From NCBI RefSeq assembly GCF_000208745.1, contig NC_030857.1:7888580-7952579 (forward strand): 64,000 nt of DNA. Reading direction: 5' to 3'. The position numbers were made by a program, and so were the translations under genes. This document shows positions 11,071 to 22,301 of this stretch, in pieces (positions within the stretch are counted from its first letter, which is position 1; each line of letters begins with the position of its first letter). The DNA is from Theobroma cacao. Lineage: Eukaryota > Streptophyta > Magnoliopsida > Malvales > Malvaceae. The notes below the pieces were generated by a model. It was not told the DNA's origin. It made no database searches and saw only the letters and a list, made by a program, of their open reading frames with translations.

Positions 11071-12113
11071 TTCTCTCACACTCGGTCTAACCAACGCCTT
11101 CATTGCCTTGTTGTCTTTCTCCACCACAAGTTTTCAACGAGTTCTCTACAAGTGTCATGGGTTCATTTGAGGCAACCCTTAATTGGTTGTCTTGAAAAAA
11201 CTTCCAAGTCGAGATGTGTTCTACTATGTGGATATCTAGGTCGCGACTAGCTTGTAATGTCCAAGTACACAGCTCCTATTTGTATAGTGCCTCTAATTGT
11301 GGCACACATAGGACATAAGGGGTTTGAACTTGAGACTTGGACTGTTAATCTAGTGTTAAAGCTTCTTTATTCAAATTACTTAGTTTGGAAGTCACGTTGT
11401 ACAACGTTTTAGTATTTGTCAACTACATGTGCAACTCTTTAATCAAGACCTCTAACAATTTCTGTTAATTGTCATTGTTACTGTGACATAGCTACTAGCA
11501 ATTCATCTAGCCTCACATCGTGGTGATTTAAGTTGTTCATCGTGTTATGCCATTCCTTGTGAAGCTTATCGTTATTGGACTTTAGCTAAGCAATGCTATC
11601 TTCGAAATATTTGAAGTTGCTCCACAACTCCTAGTTGATAATCGTCTCATGGCGAGATACATGATTATCCAGTGCTTGCAAAATGTCTTCAGACTCGTAA
11701 CATTGTGTAGCATGTGTGTGCACAGTTTCCATGTTTGCAATGCTCATACTATCTTGAACCAAGGCACTCAAGCGTGATGTGGTTTGGTCACTAATTGATG
11801 TCATCTCCTTTTCAAAACTCTTCCCTCTTTTACTAATTTTTCAATGACTTCGATTCAAAATAAATTTCTATTTCCCTATTCGCGCTTAGGGTTTAGAATT
11901 TTACCTTAAATCGATTTTCTCTAAAACTTAGGACTTTTTCAAATATTCTTAGCTTTGTCAACCATAGCTTTCCCAAACACAGTTAGGTTTGTCAAACGTA
12001 TCACTCTACCTGAATTTTTTCCTAGCTTTGATACCATCTTTTTCTTGAAAATGTGGGACTCGTCTTGCCTAACCTAGCTCTAATATCACATTTTTCTTAA
12101 ATCTGATACTACT
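11071..12113 (-). pseudogene. Internal-2 of the array: second broken coiled-coil gag-like frame
   Basis: Collinear with internal-1: TTCTCTCACACTCGG after LTR-B, then the same minus-strand blocks (TTSRLSALVQDSMSI, LQALDNHVSRHE, KLHKEWHNTMNNL). It carries different stops and substitutions from internal-1, so the two decayed independently after duplication. Confidence 0.5.
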
Positions 12114-12888
12114 TGTTACAAGTTTGGAATTTTTAGCCAAGATCTATGTAATGCTTAGATTTGTGTATAAAAAGACTAAGCAAGACTAACCTTATATATT
12201 TGTGAATAATGCGGAAGCAAAAATAACTAAACTTGAAGAAAAGAGTTTGAGGGAAAATAATTATGTTATACCTAAAAGAAAAACAAATATCTAAAATTCT
12301 AAGCAAATAACCTAAATTGCTAGAATACTTGAATATGACTACTTGACAATTTTACTCTATTACCTTTCCCTAATGCCTAAAGGTGCTATTTACAATAAAA
12401 CTTTTCTCAATCCTAAAACAACTCTACTCTTAGTTGTTTAGTAGAATTAAAATAGTTAATAAGAGATTTAAATAAAATAAATGCTCTACCCTAAGCAAAA
12501 CACCATTAGCCTAAAGTCATAATGCAAGTAATATAAAATAATATAGAGATATCTATACACTTTTAACCTTAATCAAACTCTTTTTATGCGAGCTCTCTGT
12601 GTAAATCTTCCTTGTGTTCAACCCATAAAATCCTGCGAGATTGGGTGGCACATTGTATCTATGGCCTAATGAAGTGCGATCTAATGGCTCATGGCCTTCA
12701 GGTCTGCAGGTGTGTAAGGCGTTAGGAAACCCCCAATCAATGGTGGTCCGATACTAGTTGTCGATGGCCCCCAAGTGATGTCACCTTAGTCTCAATTTGT
12801 GCTCCTAGGCACTATGTGACACAAGTGTGTGTTGTTAGTCTGAGCCCTCTATCGAGCTAGACTAGTTATAGGATCGTGGATAGTGATA
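12114..12888 (-). repeat. LTR-C of the tandem array
   Basis: The only LTR of the three without a later insertion, about 775 bp from TGTTACAAG to GTGATA. It is the best reference for the empty-site sequence of the two nested elements, for example aagagatttaaataaaataaa at 12461-12481 for the copia site. Confidence 0.62.
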
Positions 12889-13179
12889 AGGGGCCCTCGC
12901 TCCCAAAAAAATTTATAACATACTTTAATTTTTTGAAATTTTATAATTTTTCCCTTATATTAATTTAAAAACATATCCTTATTTTTTCAAAATTTATAAT
13001 TTTATCCTTACAATAATTTTATAATTTTGTCTCTTATTTTACAATTTTTATAACATGCCAACATGTAATTTGAATTTGTGTTTATCTTGCATGGGAGTTA
13101 TTAGAGATATAAATGACCTTTCAAAACCTTTACAGCTTAAGTTTCAAGACATACTAAATGTAATTCAATTTTTATCACT

Positions 13180-13884
13180 AAAAAGCGTCTCCAACAATTG
13201 AGAGAAAATGGATGGGAACCTTTGCTCATGCTAGTGAAGAAGTTTTGTGAGAAATATGAAATTGAGATTCCTGACATGAGAGCTATATATAAATTAGGTA
13301 AAAACCGTCTTCAAAAAGATCATGCCACAATTTAGCACCATTGTCGAGTTAACTTGTTTTTGGCTACTATTGACTCACTATTGCAAGAATTGGATTCTAG
13401 ATTTAATAAGAATGTTGTGGAGTTACTCACTTTTGGCGCTCAGAATAATTTCAAATTGTTTGATGTTGAAAGTATTTGCAACCTTGCAAATAAATATTAT
13501 CCTAATGACTTTACTGAGCATCATAAAATGCATATAGCTATCAATTGGATCTATTCAAGGTTGACATTCTTCAAAATTAGGCTTTGAAAATTGTATTTAC
13601 ACTTTTTAAGCTATATCAAGTATTAAAAAAAAAAAGAATATCAAAAGTTTACATCCTTATTGACAAATTAATCTAGCTTGTTTTGACTCTTCTAGTTTCC
13701 ATTGTAACATCAGAGCGTGCATTTTCTGCTATGAAACTCGTTAAGAATGAAACTTATGATGGAATTTTGAGATGACTTTTTTAAAAATCTGTTGATCATT
13801 TTCATTGAAAAGGAAATCATTCGAGTCTTTGACATTGATTTAATGATAGATGCCTTCAACTCTATGAATGACAACCAAGCTTAA
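13180..13884 (+). pseudogene. hAT transposase relic (TTF-type / ZMYM1-like)
   Basis: The segment starts with an LQQLRENGWEPLL-like stretch at about 13185, continues through LLQELDSRFNKNVVELL at 13378-13430 and NLANKYYPNDF at 13480-13512, and reaches the hAT C-terminal dimerisation motif read as TSERAFSAMKLVKN near 13708-13750, followed by a decayed EKEIIRVFDIDLMIDAF tail and TAA at 13882. These blocks in this order are diagnostic of the TTF-type hAT transposases often annotated as zinc finger MYM-type protein 1-like. Several frame changes and in-frame stops, and a missing N-terminal half, make it non-functional. Its right edge is about 200 bp before the N-join duplication at 14082. Confidence 0.72.
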
Positions 13885-14081
13885 TTAAAGATGCCCAATC
13901 TCAGTATGTAATATTTGTTAAAAAATATTTTTATTTTGTACTTATTACGTAGTTAGAGTTATTTGTGTAATTCTCATATGAATTTTTTCCATCTAAATTA
14001 CTACATGTTTTTATCAAATATTGAATTTCTAGTATGATTATTTTATAGACATTTTCTTTACCTTCTAAACATGAAATCCTA

Positions 14082-14295
14082 ATTTGATCACTGATTATAA
14101 TATATATATATATATATGTAGACCGATCCTTGGGTTGTAAAATAGAAAAAGTTTCTGGATTTTGTCCACATTTATAATCAAATTTATGNATTTAATCACG
14201 ATTATAATATATATATATATATATGTAGACCGATCCTTGGGTTGTAAAATAGAAAAAGTTTCTGGATTTTGTCCACATTTATAATCAAATTTATG
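14082..14295. repeat. 107-bp duplication across a single N (assembly join)
   Basis: 14082-14188 and 14190-14295 are almost the same sequence, including an AT microsatellite and the block gtagaccgatccttgggttg, with an N at 14189 exactly between them. Differences are limited to a few bases at the start (gatcactgatta versus atcacgatta). This pattern is best explained as two overlapping contig ends that were not merged, not as a biological repeat. Confidence 0.85.
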
Positions 14296-14540
14296 AAACA
14301 ATTAAGACTTGATTGGTTATTTGATCAACTTGCCCTTTCTTCAATAATCTTTTTAAAATGTTCAAGAAACCCCCGTAGAATAAAACTGAACCATTTATAT
14401 GAAATCAAGAAGGAAACTAATTGGAGCAGTAATGAATCTATAATGAGAAAAGAGAAAAAGAAATTTGGTCGGTATGAAAGGATCAATTCGTTTTGGATGT
14501 TTGCCGTTTTGTCATTTCTTAATACAACCTCAGATCGAAA

Positions 14541-14571
14541 AGCAATGCAACGCAATGCAATGCAATGCAAT
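14541..14571 (+). repeat. CAATG pentanucleotide microsatellite
   Basis: Short run of (CAATG)n with one variant unit. No gene context. Confidence 0.7.
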
Positions 14572-15689
14572 GGTGTCAAATGTCAATCATGTCTCTCTCG
14601 TTTTATCTCGGGATTGGTGTTTAAAGAAATTTATAATCATATTCAATGAAACCAATAACACACAATTAAGCAATGATCGGTTCATCGACATAAAGTTATT
14701 TAACTTTGATAAAACCAAAAAATATAAAAATTAATTGAATTAAATTCAAGCATAAATTAGTCCACACTAGTTTTGAAAAGTTGCAATTCTGTCCACAATT
14801 TTAGCAAATTGAAACACTAGGACGGAGAGTGAGTAATGCGATAGTGTAGAATCAATCATGCTCCCTCCCATTTGATGTTCCACATCAAACCCCATGCATG
14901 GAGATAATGCACCTAGACAAAATTGAGTGTCAAATTCATAAGCAGCTCTCGTGGGGTGTTTGGATATGGATATGGTTCAATGTTGGATTGAAAAGGCACA
15001 GGTTGTGGTGGAAGATTGCATGATTATTTGATATATAAATATATATAAAAGAAAATATAAGCAAAGAAAAACAAATAAAAAAGAGTGAGTCAAGTTTTAA
15101 CAAAGATCCGAAATGCATATCCAGCAAGAGAGCATGATTTAGATTAGGGCCCCACCATATATTGCTAAAGTAAAATTCATTGTCCAAACTCAATAGTCAG
15201 GCATATACTTTGACTCAATCATTCTTGCCTTTTAACAAATTACCCACATTAATATTTTGCTAAACTAATCTTTGTCTTATTATTTTTAGATAAATTACTT
15301 AATCACAATAAGAATAAGGATAATTGCAATTCGAATTTATTGTCAATGACCGACTATTAATAAAATGTTAATAAATTTTTTCATTAATTATTTTATTTTT
15401 TTTTCTCGAGTTTTTTTGTTATTTATAATTTTATTATAATAGAATCAAATAATGGAAAAGTGTTTCTTTTAAATTATTATTCACTTATCATAAATTTTGT
15501 TATTTCTTTGTAATGGAGAGTTTTTTTATTTTTTTGTTATTTCTTTTAAATTAATATAATTAATAATATATGTGTGAATGTTTATTATGTCACAATTCAA
15601 GAGTTCAAACTAGGTCAAACAGTCGAAACAGACCCAATTAGCCCAATAGGTCAGACATAAGAGTTTAATTTGATTTGAACTCTTATATT

Positions 15690-15942
15690 TAATTATATAT
15701 ATTTAAATTTGGTTGTAAATTAGATTGAATTAAAATTTGAATTTAATACATCCAAATCAAATCTCTTAACATTATCCTTATCTTGTAAATTCTATCTAGA
15801 TAAAAGTTATTAACTTATAAATAGACCGCTTACTTCATTTGTAAATATATAATCTTAAATGAGATATTCTTAGTTTATTAATACTTTTCTCTCATAGATG
15901 TTTTTTTAGGTTATATTTCAAAACACGTTATCAATACAATTC
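15690..15942 (+). mobile_element. Possible LTR end plus primer site of an old copia element
   Basis: A TATA-like tataaatagacc at about 15816 is followed some 100 bp later by AACACGTTATCAATAC. In plant copia elements of the Retrofit/Hopscotch kind the primer site is complementary to an internal part of initiator-Met tRNA and reads close to ACACGTTATCAGCAC. A second weaker version, ATATGTTATCAGCAC, follows at 15950. No pol coding remains were seen, so this is only a fragment. Confidence 0.32.
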
Positions 15943-17263
15943 TCCCACAATATGTTATCAGCACAATTCTTTATCTTTCAAATTTTAGTATCATTTAGTT
16001 TTCATCATTATCTTAAAGTCGAAGTTCAATTTCTTCAAGTTTTAAAAGGATTTAAATAGTTAGTCTTTGTTTTTTTGTTTTAGCAAATTAAGGAACTGGC
16101 TTGATTTTTTTTTTTTTTATGTTTTCATTTCGTAAAAATCAACCTTAATAAGAATTTTGCTATCATATAATATTTATCATATTTTATCCCTTAATTTATT
16201 AAATCAGGTTGAGCGTGAAAACATATATAATTATATATTATATCTTTGTTCTAATTTGGAATATGATTTTCTCAATATATAATTTTTTTTGTTGAATTTC
16301 AACTATGATTTTGCTCAACATATGTAAATCTATCTTTGATTCTATGATATTTTGTATAAGATATTTTGAATTGAACATATGATATTGATTTTGTATGATA
16401 TCTATTTTTATAATAAGTAAAAAATAACGTACTATTAATGAAAAATCATATATATTATTTTAGGTTATATTTCACAACAGTATTAAATTTTTTACTCCTT
16501 AATTGTTAAAAAATTAAAAACAAAGGGCTAAAATGCTAAAAAAAAAAGTTATATTAGCGAGATTACAATGGGATTGTTACTTTTTTTTAATGAAATACAT
16601 TTTATTATACCAATAAAATAATTCCATATATTTTTATTTCTTGTTTAGAAAATTGAAAAAAAAATAAAGAGACATAATGACTTTGAAGAATATTTTTAAC
16701 TTAAGGATCTTAAACAATATTAAACGAAAAAAGCACTTATATATAAAATTGATATATTACAACATAAATAAAATTTTTTTTCTAACTAACACTTGTTTGG
16801 TTTCAAATTTGATCATTTCCAACACAATAATTTCGATAGAAACTCATTTTAAAAACAAAAAACATCACAACAACAATTTATTTAATCATTAATATATTTC
16901 ACATTCACATGCCCATAAATTCCACACATGTGGACTTGCACCAATTAATGGGACCCCACCATCACCCATGCATCTAAGTTCAACTTTAGAAATTTTCAAT
17001 ATTCATTAGAAAATTTCAAAATGTTGTATAAATATGTCCCACTATAATATGCCTTTATTTAATTTTGCTAATGCCACACTCCATAAATAAAGAAAAGATC
17101 TCCTAAATTTTAATCGAAATTTCAGATAAATTCATTAATTTTTAAAATTGACACTTTATCTTAAAAAAATATTTTTCACTAAATATATAAGTCTAGTAGT
17201 TAATCAATTATTAATGTTTTTATTAATTTAATGATATAATAATATTAAAAAGATAATTTTATC

Positions 17264-17425
17264 TTTTAATAATTTTAAAAATTATTATTATATATTTTTT
17301 ATAAAAGAAATTAAGGGAGCACCGTATCAATAGAGGGACATAGCACCAGCTCTGGTGGTACCTCCTCTTAATTTTTTTTATTTTTTAAAAAATTATATAA
17401 TAATAATTTTAAAATTAATAAAAGG
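17264..17425. repeat. Short foldback, MITE-like inverted repeat
   Basis: The left arm (17264-17322, ttttaataattttaaaaatt...aaattaaggg) pairs with the right arm (17368-17425, cctcttaatt...aaattaataaaa) around a loop of about 45 bp. Target duplication not resolved because the flanks are AT-rich. Confidence 0.45.
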
Positions 17426-17899
17426 AAAAAATATTTAATTTTTTTATATTTTTTTTAAAAAATTATTTTTAATTCTTATAGAATTACGTGAAATTGAACC
17501 TTGAAATTAGGGATAAAAAAAGCAAAGTAGTACACTTGTTATTGTTGATTGCTGTTCGGTGCGGCTTTGGTTTTAAACAAAAAAACGAACTTTCTACATT
17601 AACCTCAAACTCTCCCAACCTTTTTTTATTTATCAAAATTCTTTTTTTAATTTCATTAATCAAAGTTCTACTAATTTGTTTTCTTGAAAAAAAAAAAAAA
17701 ACCCTCTTTTTGACTTGATTCCTTTCGTTATGAATAGAGATGATCAGTGTTCGATCATCGGAAATCTATTGGGTCATGCATAGGTCCCACTCCTTTTTAT
17801 GTCACATCACTTGTCGATTTCTGACACGTGGCACGTTAAACGTCTCCAAATCTCTTCCCCGTACGTTTCTCCCTCTCTTTTCCCTGTCTTAATAAACTC

Positions 17900-17984
17900 G
17901 TCTTTGCCTCTTGGTCTTTCAGAGACAAGCACCAGATAAATTTGGAGCAAACCATAGCAGAAGAGCAAGGAAACCCCCGTAGAG
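17900..17984 (+). other. SKP2A: SKP2A 5' UTR exon
   Basis: A CT-rich leader and purine-rich stretch ends AGAG|GTATGA at 17984, and the next exon starts after TTATAG at 18601. This predicts a 617-bp intron in the 5' UTR, 82 bp before the ATG. The exact transcription start is not visible; about 17900 is a guess. Confidence 0.55.
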
Positions 17985-18683
17985 GTATGATGATAATCTT
18001 AGTCTTCATTTATTTCTTTCTTTTTTTTTATTAAAATTATTTTATTGGGAATTATCTCTTGGTTAATGTTGTTTTATCCTTTTCTTTTTTGTTGGATGAA
18101 TTGAGCTGCTAATTTTGAGGTGGGTTAAACTTTAATCTTTAACAATAAAAATCGTGTTTTTTGAAGTCATGAAGTTGTTATTTTTAGATAGGAATGTTAA
18201 GTTTACAATCGAATAAATGGGATTGTTATAGTTTCCTTGTTACTGATCATTTCTTCTGCAATTTCTTTTTATGGATTGCAAGCTGATATCCCATTTTTTT
18301 TAAATAAAAAAAGGATATCAATTAAACCCCAAAAAAGGGTATCTTTTTGTTTCTCTGCTCGAAAGGAAGGTAAAACTTTAATTTGGGGTATTTAAAATGT
18401 CCAAAAATTTCAGGACTTTGTGTTTTGTTTTTTGGGGTCCCCTGTTTCATGTCTGCAAGTTTCTTCAGGTTTTGACGCATGGGTTTTGTTGCTTTTAGAC
18501 ACTTGCCCTTTTACTAGGCTCTGTTCACTAAATTCAAGGTCTTCTTTTTTTGTTGGTTTTTAATCCATTCTAACTTTTTTCTTCTTTATTTTGGATTATA
18601 GGACCAAGGGAAATATTATCTATCCCAAAACAAATACATATACATTTGTGTAAAGGCGGTGGTGGGAAAAAAGAGAGAGTGAG

Positions 18684-21600
18684 ATGATAGCTGAAGCGAA
18701 GGTGGGTAGTGAAGACTTGAACTTGTGTTTTGAGAAGCTGATGATGGTTGCTGCTGGAAATAGTGGTGAGGGAGTTAAGATGGAGGGTATGGTGATCACA
18801 GAGTGGAAAGATATTCCCATGGAGCTGCTGTTGAGAATTGTTTCTCTAGTCGATGATCGGACTGCGATTGTTGCATCTGGTGTTTGTAGTGGGTGGAGGG
18901 ATGCCATTTGCTTGGGCCTCACCCAACTCTGTCTCTCATGGTATATACCCTCTCCACCATTTACTCTTGTAAAAGTATCAATACTTGTGCTTTTCTTTGT
19001 TCTTGCCAATAATTTTTTCATGTGTATGTTTTGTTTGATGTGCAGGTTAATTGTTATCACCTCTCCAATAGTTATAAGATTAGAACGACTGACTAATTTT
19101 ACTGTCTGTAAAGTCCTTTCTTTCTGATATATCTAATTAATACTGGCAGAAGCAAACAATATTATGTTTCTCTTAAAACCTTTTTACTGCTAAGACTTAG
19201 GATAATGAATATGCTTTTTCTTGTTTGTGTGAACAAGAGTTTTGAATATAACAGGGAGCTAAGTTAAGATCACATAAAGCAAGTCATTTCTGGTTCTGTG
19301 TTTATCTCTTGCTCTAAGGTAAATCCTTTTCCTAGTTTTGGATATGTTTCAGCCGGCCTATGGATTCGTTTGTCTGACCTTCTGAGATAATTGATTTGTC
19401 ATTTGCAGTTCGATTATAGCTTTAAGGGGGTAGACTCTTCTTAGTACTGTGGCTTTAATCCACACCTTCTTCGTGAAGCTATATCTTTGATGACTGCATT
19501 GGTGCTCTCTATCCATAATATCAATTCTAGATACAGTTCATATACATCAGTCCAAACTTAAGGAAGTGTGAATTTTTTTAATTGCTAGTCTCTCCAACTG
19601 ATAGGGCCTAAACCATTCTCCTTTTAAGTGCTCAAGATACTGAATTGATCCACACTGCTAGAGTCATTCAAATTGAATCAACTGTTGCTTCAGTCTCTAT
19701 TTTTAAGTACTCTTAAGGTTTCCATTCTTTGTCACAAGTTTGGTTGGTTAATCTGGTACAGTTCCATGTTCAGTTAGCCTGTGATTCTTGCACTCATCAC
19801 TTTGTGGGAATTGTGATTGACTATCAAACTTGCATAATTTGAAACACTGTAAAAGTGGACCTCCAGAGTGGTCTATCCTGGTCAAATTTAACCTTCATAG
19901 CATGAAGTCACATACCCTTGGTTATTTAATTTGCTTATGCTTTTGATTTTGTGGAACCTTCATAAAGGGTACAAGTTTACAAGCAACGTATTGGCCATTC
20001 CATATATTTTATGAATGTTGAGTATCGTGTATGGTTGATTTTGAAAGATACTTGCAGCTTTCTCTGATGTTGTAATACCTATGCCTAGTATTTTTGTTTC
20101 TGAGTAGGTAGGATAAATAAATGATACATTGAAGCAGAAGCATGTCTCCACTTGGGTTGATCAGTTCCCTTGTTATATCCATTTGTGTATATTCATGCTT
20201 ATAGTAGTATTTTTGTTCTTTTGATTTTTGCCCCGTCTGATACTTATATATTACGGTACATTAAAAACATGTAATCTTAATATTGATAGGTAAAACTTGT
20301 TTCAGATGGAGAGATCTTGCAAATCTGAAATCTAACTTATTGCGCAGAAAAAACTTTATATTATGCTTAACTGCGCTCAGGTTTGTTGTTGTGATTGAAG
20401 TAGTTTTACTTTTTTCCCTCTACTGGATGCATCTTAATAAACTTCTTTTCCATCTTTTTTGGTCAACTATTTTCCAATTTGAAGTCTTTTAGCTAATGGC
20501 ATATGCCCCATTTGCTTTCATATCTTATCCATTAATTCCTTGATTTTGGCCTTTATCTTTGGTAGTAAACTTGTTCTTTGTGTCTTTGTTCCTCAATATC
20601 GTACTTGCTAATAACTTGGTTGTATTAAATATTGCTTCAGGTGCAGAAAGAACATGAACAATTTGGTTCTATCTCTTGCTCCTAAATTCACCAAATTGCA
20701 AACTCTGATACTGCGCCAAGAGAACCCACAGCTTGAAGACAATGCTGTTGAGACTATTGCAAATTTTTGTCACGATCTGCAGGACTTGGACCTCAGCAAA
20801 AGTTTCAAGCTTAGTGATCGCTCATTGTATGCATTGGCCCATGGTTGTCCTAACCTTACAAAACTTAACATTAGCGGCTGCCTGTCTTTCAGTGATGAAG
20901 CTGTTGAATATTTGACTAATTTTTGTCGAAAACTGAAAATATTAAATCTTTGTGGATGTGTTAAGGCTGCAACTGACCGTGCATTGCAGGTATGAACAGT
21001 ATTATGACCAGTTATTGTTTACTTGCTGATTAAAAATGAAGTGCTTGAATCTATTTGTGTAAATTATATGTGCAGGCTATTGGACGAAACTGCAACATGT
21101 TGCAATCTTTAAATCTGGGATGGTGTGAGAATGTTGGTGATCTAGGAGTGATGAGTCTTGCATATGGATGCCCTGATCTCAGATGCTTGGATTTGTGTGG
21201 ATGTGTCCTCATAACAGGTATTCCTTGCATTGAGTGATTATTTGGTATTTCATAAGGTAGTGTAAGTTATTGCTATAACCTTGAAATTCAAGATATTATT
21301 TTTGGTTCTAAGTTCTAACACTCTAGCCAAATTCATCTCCCTTTTGAAAATATATTTCTTGATATCCCAAGTTTGCTTCTGTGTATAGCCTTCTATGCCT
21401 TGAGAGGGGATATAGCTGCAATGATGCAATCTAGTGAATGGGCAGCATCTAGTACCAACAGTAGCCTATAACCCATCTATAAAATTATGCAATCAAATTT
21501 AAGTATGCGTACCATCAATTTATTGACTTTAAGTCGCCTTCTCTATACTTTTTCTTAAGATGGTCCAATTTGGAAAATAGGCAAAAGTTGTTAGCAGAGT

Positions 21601-22301
21601 GGGCTACCTATTAAGAAACTTTTATCATTACTTCTAGCGTATGAAGCAGGTTGATGTTCTGTCTTCCAAGAACACTTCACTTATATGTTTTTAAAAAATT
21701 TGATATCTTGGTAGATATGGAACAATTATTTTTCTAAAATTTGTAAAATTAGAAACTAATCGCTTGACTAAGTTTTACGGACATCTGAAAGAGAGGACCT
21801 TACTTGTGAATAATTATTCATGGCTTATGACAGTATCAGATGCATTATTTGTTGATTCAATAACTAAGCGTGTTTACTATTTTCAAAATTCAGAATGGAA
21901 GGAAACTATGGCACGTTTTGAAGATGCAGACTGATGCCTTTTACAATTTTATTGCAGATGATAGTGTGATTGCTTTGGCAAATGAGTGTCTCCATTTGAG
22001 GTCACTCGGTCTCTACTACTGTCGTAACATCACAGACAGGGCAATGTACTCACTGGCTCACAGCCGAGTGAAGAACAAGCCTTCAATGTGGCAATCCATG
22101 AAGGGTAGATATGATGAAGAAGGTCTTAGAAGTCTCAATATAAGCCAGTGTACTGCACTTACTCCTTCAGCTGTTCAGGCATTATGCGATACATTCCCTG
22201 CTCTTCACACCTGCTCTGGAAGGCATTCCCTTGTTATGAGTGGCTGCTGGAATTTAACGTCTGTGCATTGTGTTTGTGCTGTCCAAGCACATTGCACATG
22301 A
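18684..22301 (+). CDS. SKP2A: F-box/LRR protein SKP2A/B, substrate receptor of an SCF ubiquitin ligase
   Basis: Four coding exons: 18684-18940, 20641-20989, 21076-21217, 21958-22301, summing to 1092 bp, 363 residues (Arabidopsis SKP2A is about 360). Residues about 36-82 are the F-box (EWKDIPMELLLRIVSLVDD...GVCSGWRDA). Leucine-rich repeats follow, with LQDLDLSKSFKLSD, LTKLNISGCLSFSD, LKILNLCGCV, LQSLNLGWCENVGD, LRCLDLCGC and LRSLGLYYCRNITD. The C-terminus has the family signature LNISQCTALTPSAVQ and ends TSVHCVCAVQAHCT. All introns are GT-AG; exon 1 ends within the Trp codon (TG|G). SKP2A/B recruit cell-cycle regulators to SCF and SKP2A binds auxin in Arabidopsis; that is family knowledge. Start chosen at the first ATG of the spliced mRNA giving MIAEAKVGSEDLN. 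The neighbouring ACR3 gene suggests positional orthology with SKP2B. Confidence 0.93.

Larger units (their letters stand above)
2345..12888 (-). mobile_element. Tandem array LTR-A / internal-1 / LTR-B / internal-2 / LTR-C of a small non-autonomous LTR element
   Basis: Three related copies of an LTR of about 0.8 kb (after removing later insertions) alternate with two related internal segments of about 1.05 kb. LTR-B and LTR-C begin TGTCACAAG (8971) and TGTTACAAG (12114); LTR-A, LTR-B and LTR-C end ATGACA (7894), GTGACA (11070) and GTGATA (12888), so the termini are TG...CA with a short inverted repeat. Just inside, GAGTGTGGGAGAA on the minus strand fits a polypurine tract, and a degenerate match to an initiator-Met tRNA primer site (AGCTCTAATAT on the plus strand) abuts LTR-B. 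This gives minus orientation. The LTR-A left end is eroded and no target duplication was found. An LTR-int-LTR-int-LTR layout usually comes from unequal recombination between LTRs. Confidence 0.68.
2331..13884 (+). mobile_element. Decayed hAT (TTF/ZMYM1-type) transposon split by nested insertions
   Basis: The recognisable transposase lies on the right at 13180-13884. A possible left tip, cagaggcgaaaggg at about 2331, sits just left of the nested LTR array, and the array is followed at 12889 by aggggccctcgctccc; GC-rich start blocks of this kind are common in plant hAT elements. I infer that the LTR array inserted close to the left end of an old hAT copy and pushed its parts about 10.5 kb apart. 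I found no matching right terminal inverted repeat, so the element may be truncated. The left tip is the weak part of this call; the transposase relic is much firmer. Confidence 0.4.
14296..17890. other. AT-rich intergenic region
   Basis: No supported gene. It holds the CAATG microsatellite, an LTR/primer-site relic near 15690-15942 and an inverted repeat at 17264-17425. A G-box-like ACACGTGGC at 17823-17831 lies upstream of the SKP2A transcript and may belong to its promoter. Confidence 0.5.

Noticed and set aside
18620..19060. 146-codon minus-strand frame
   Set aside because: Shadow of SKP2A exon 1, whose plus-strand reading has a clear F-box.
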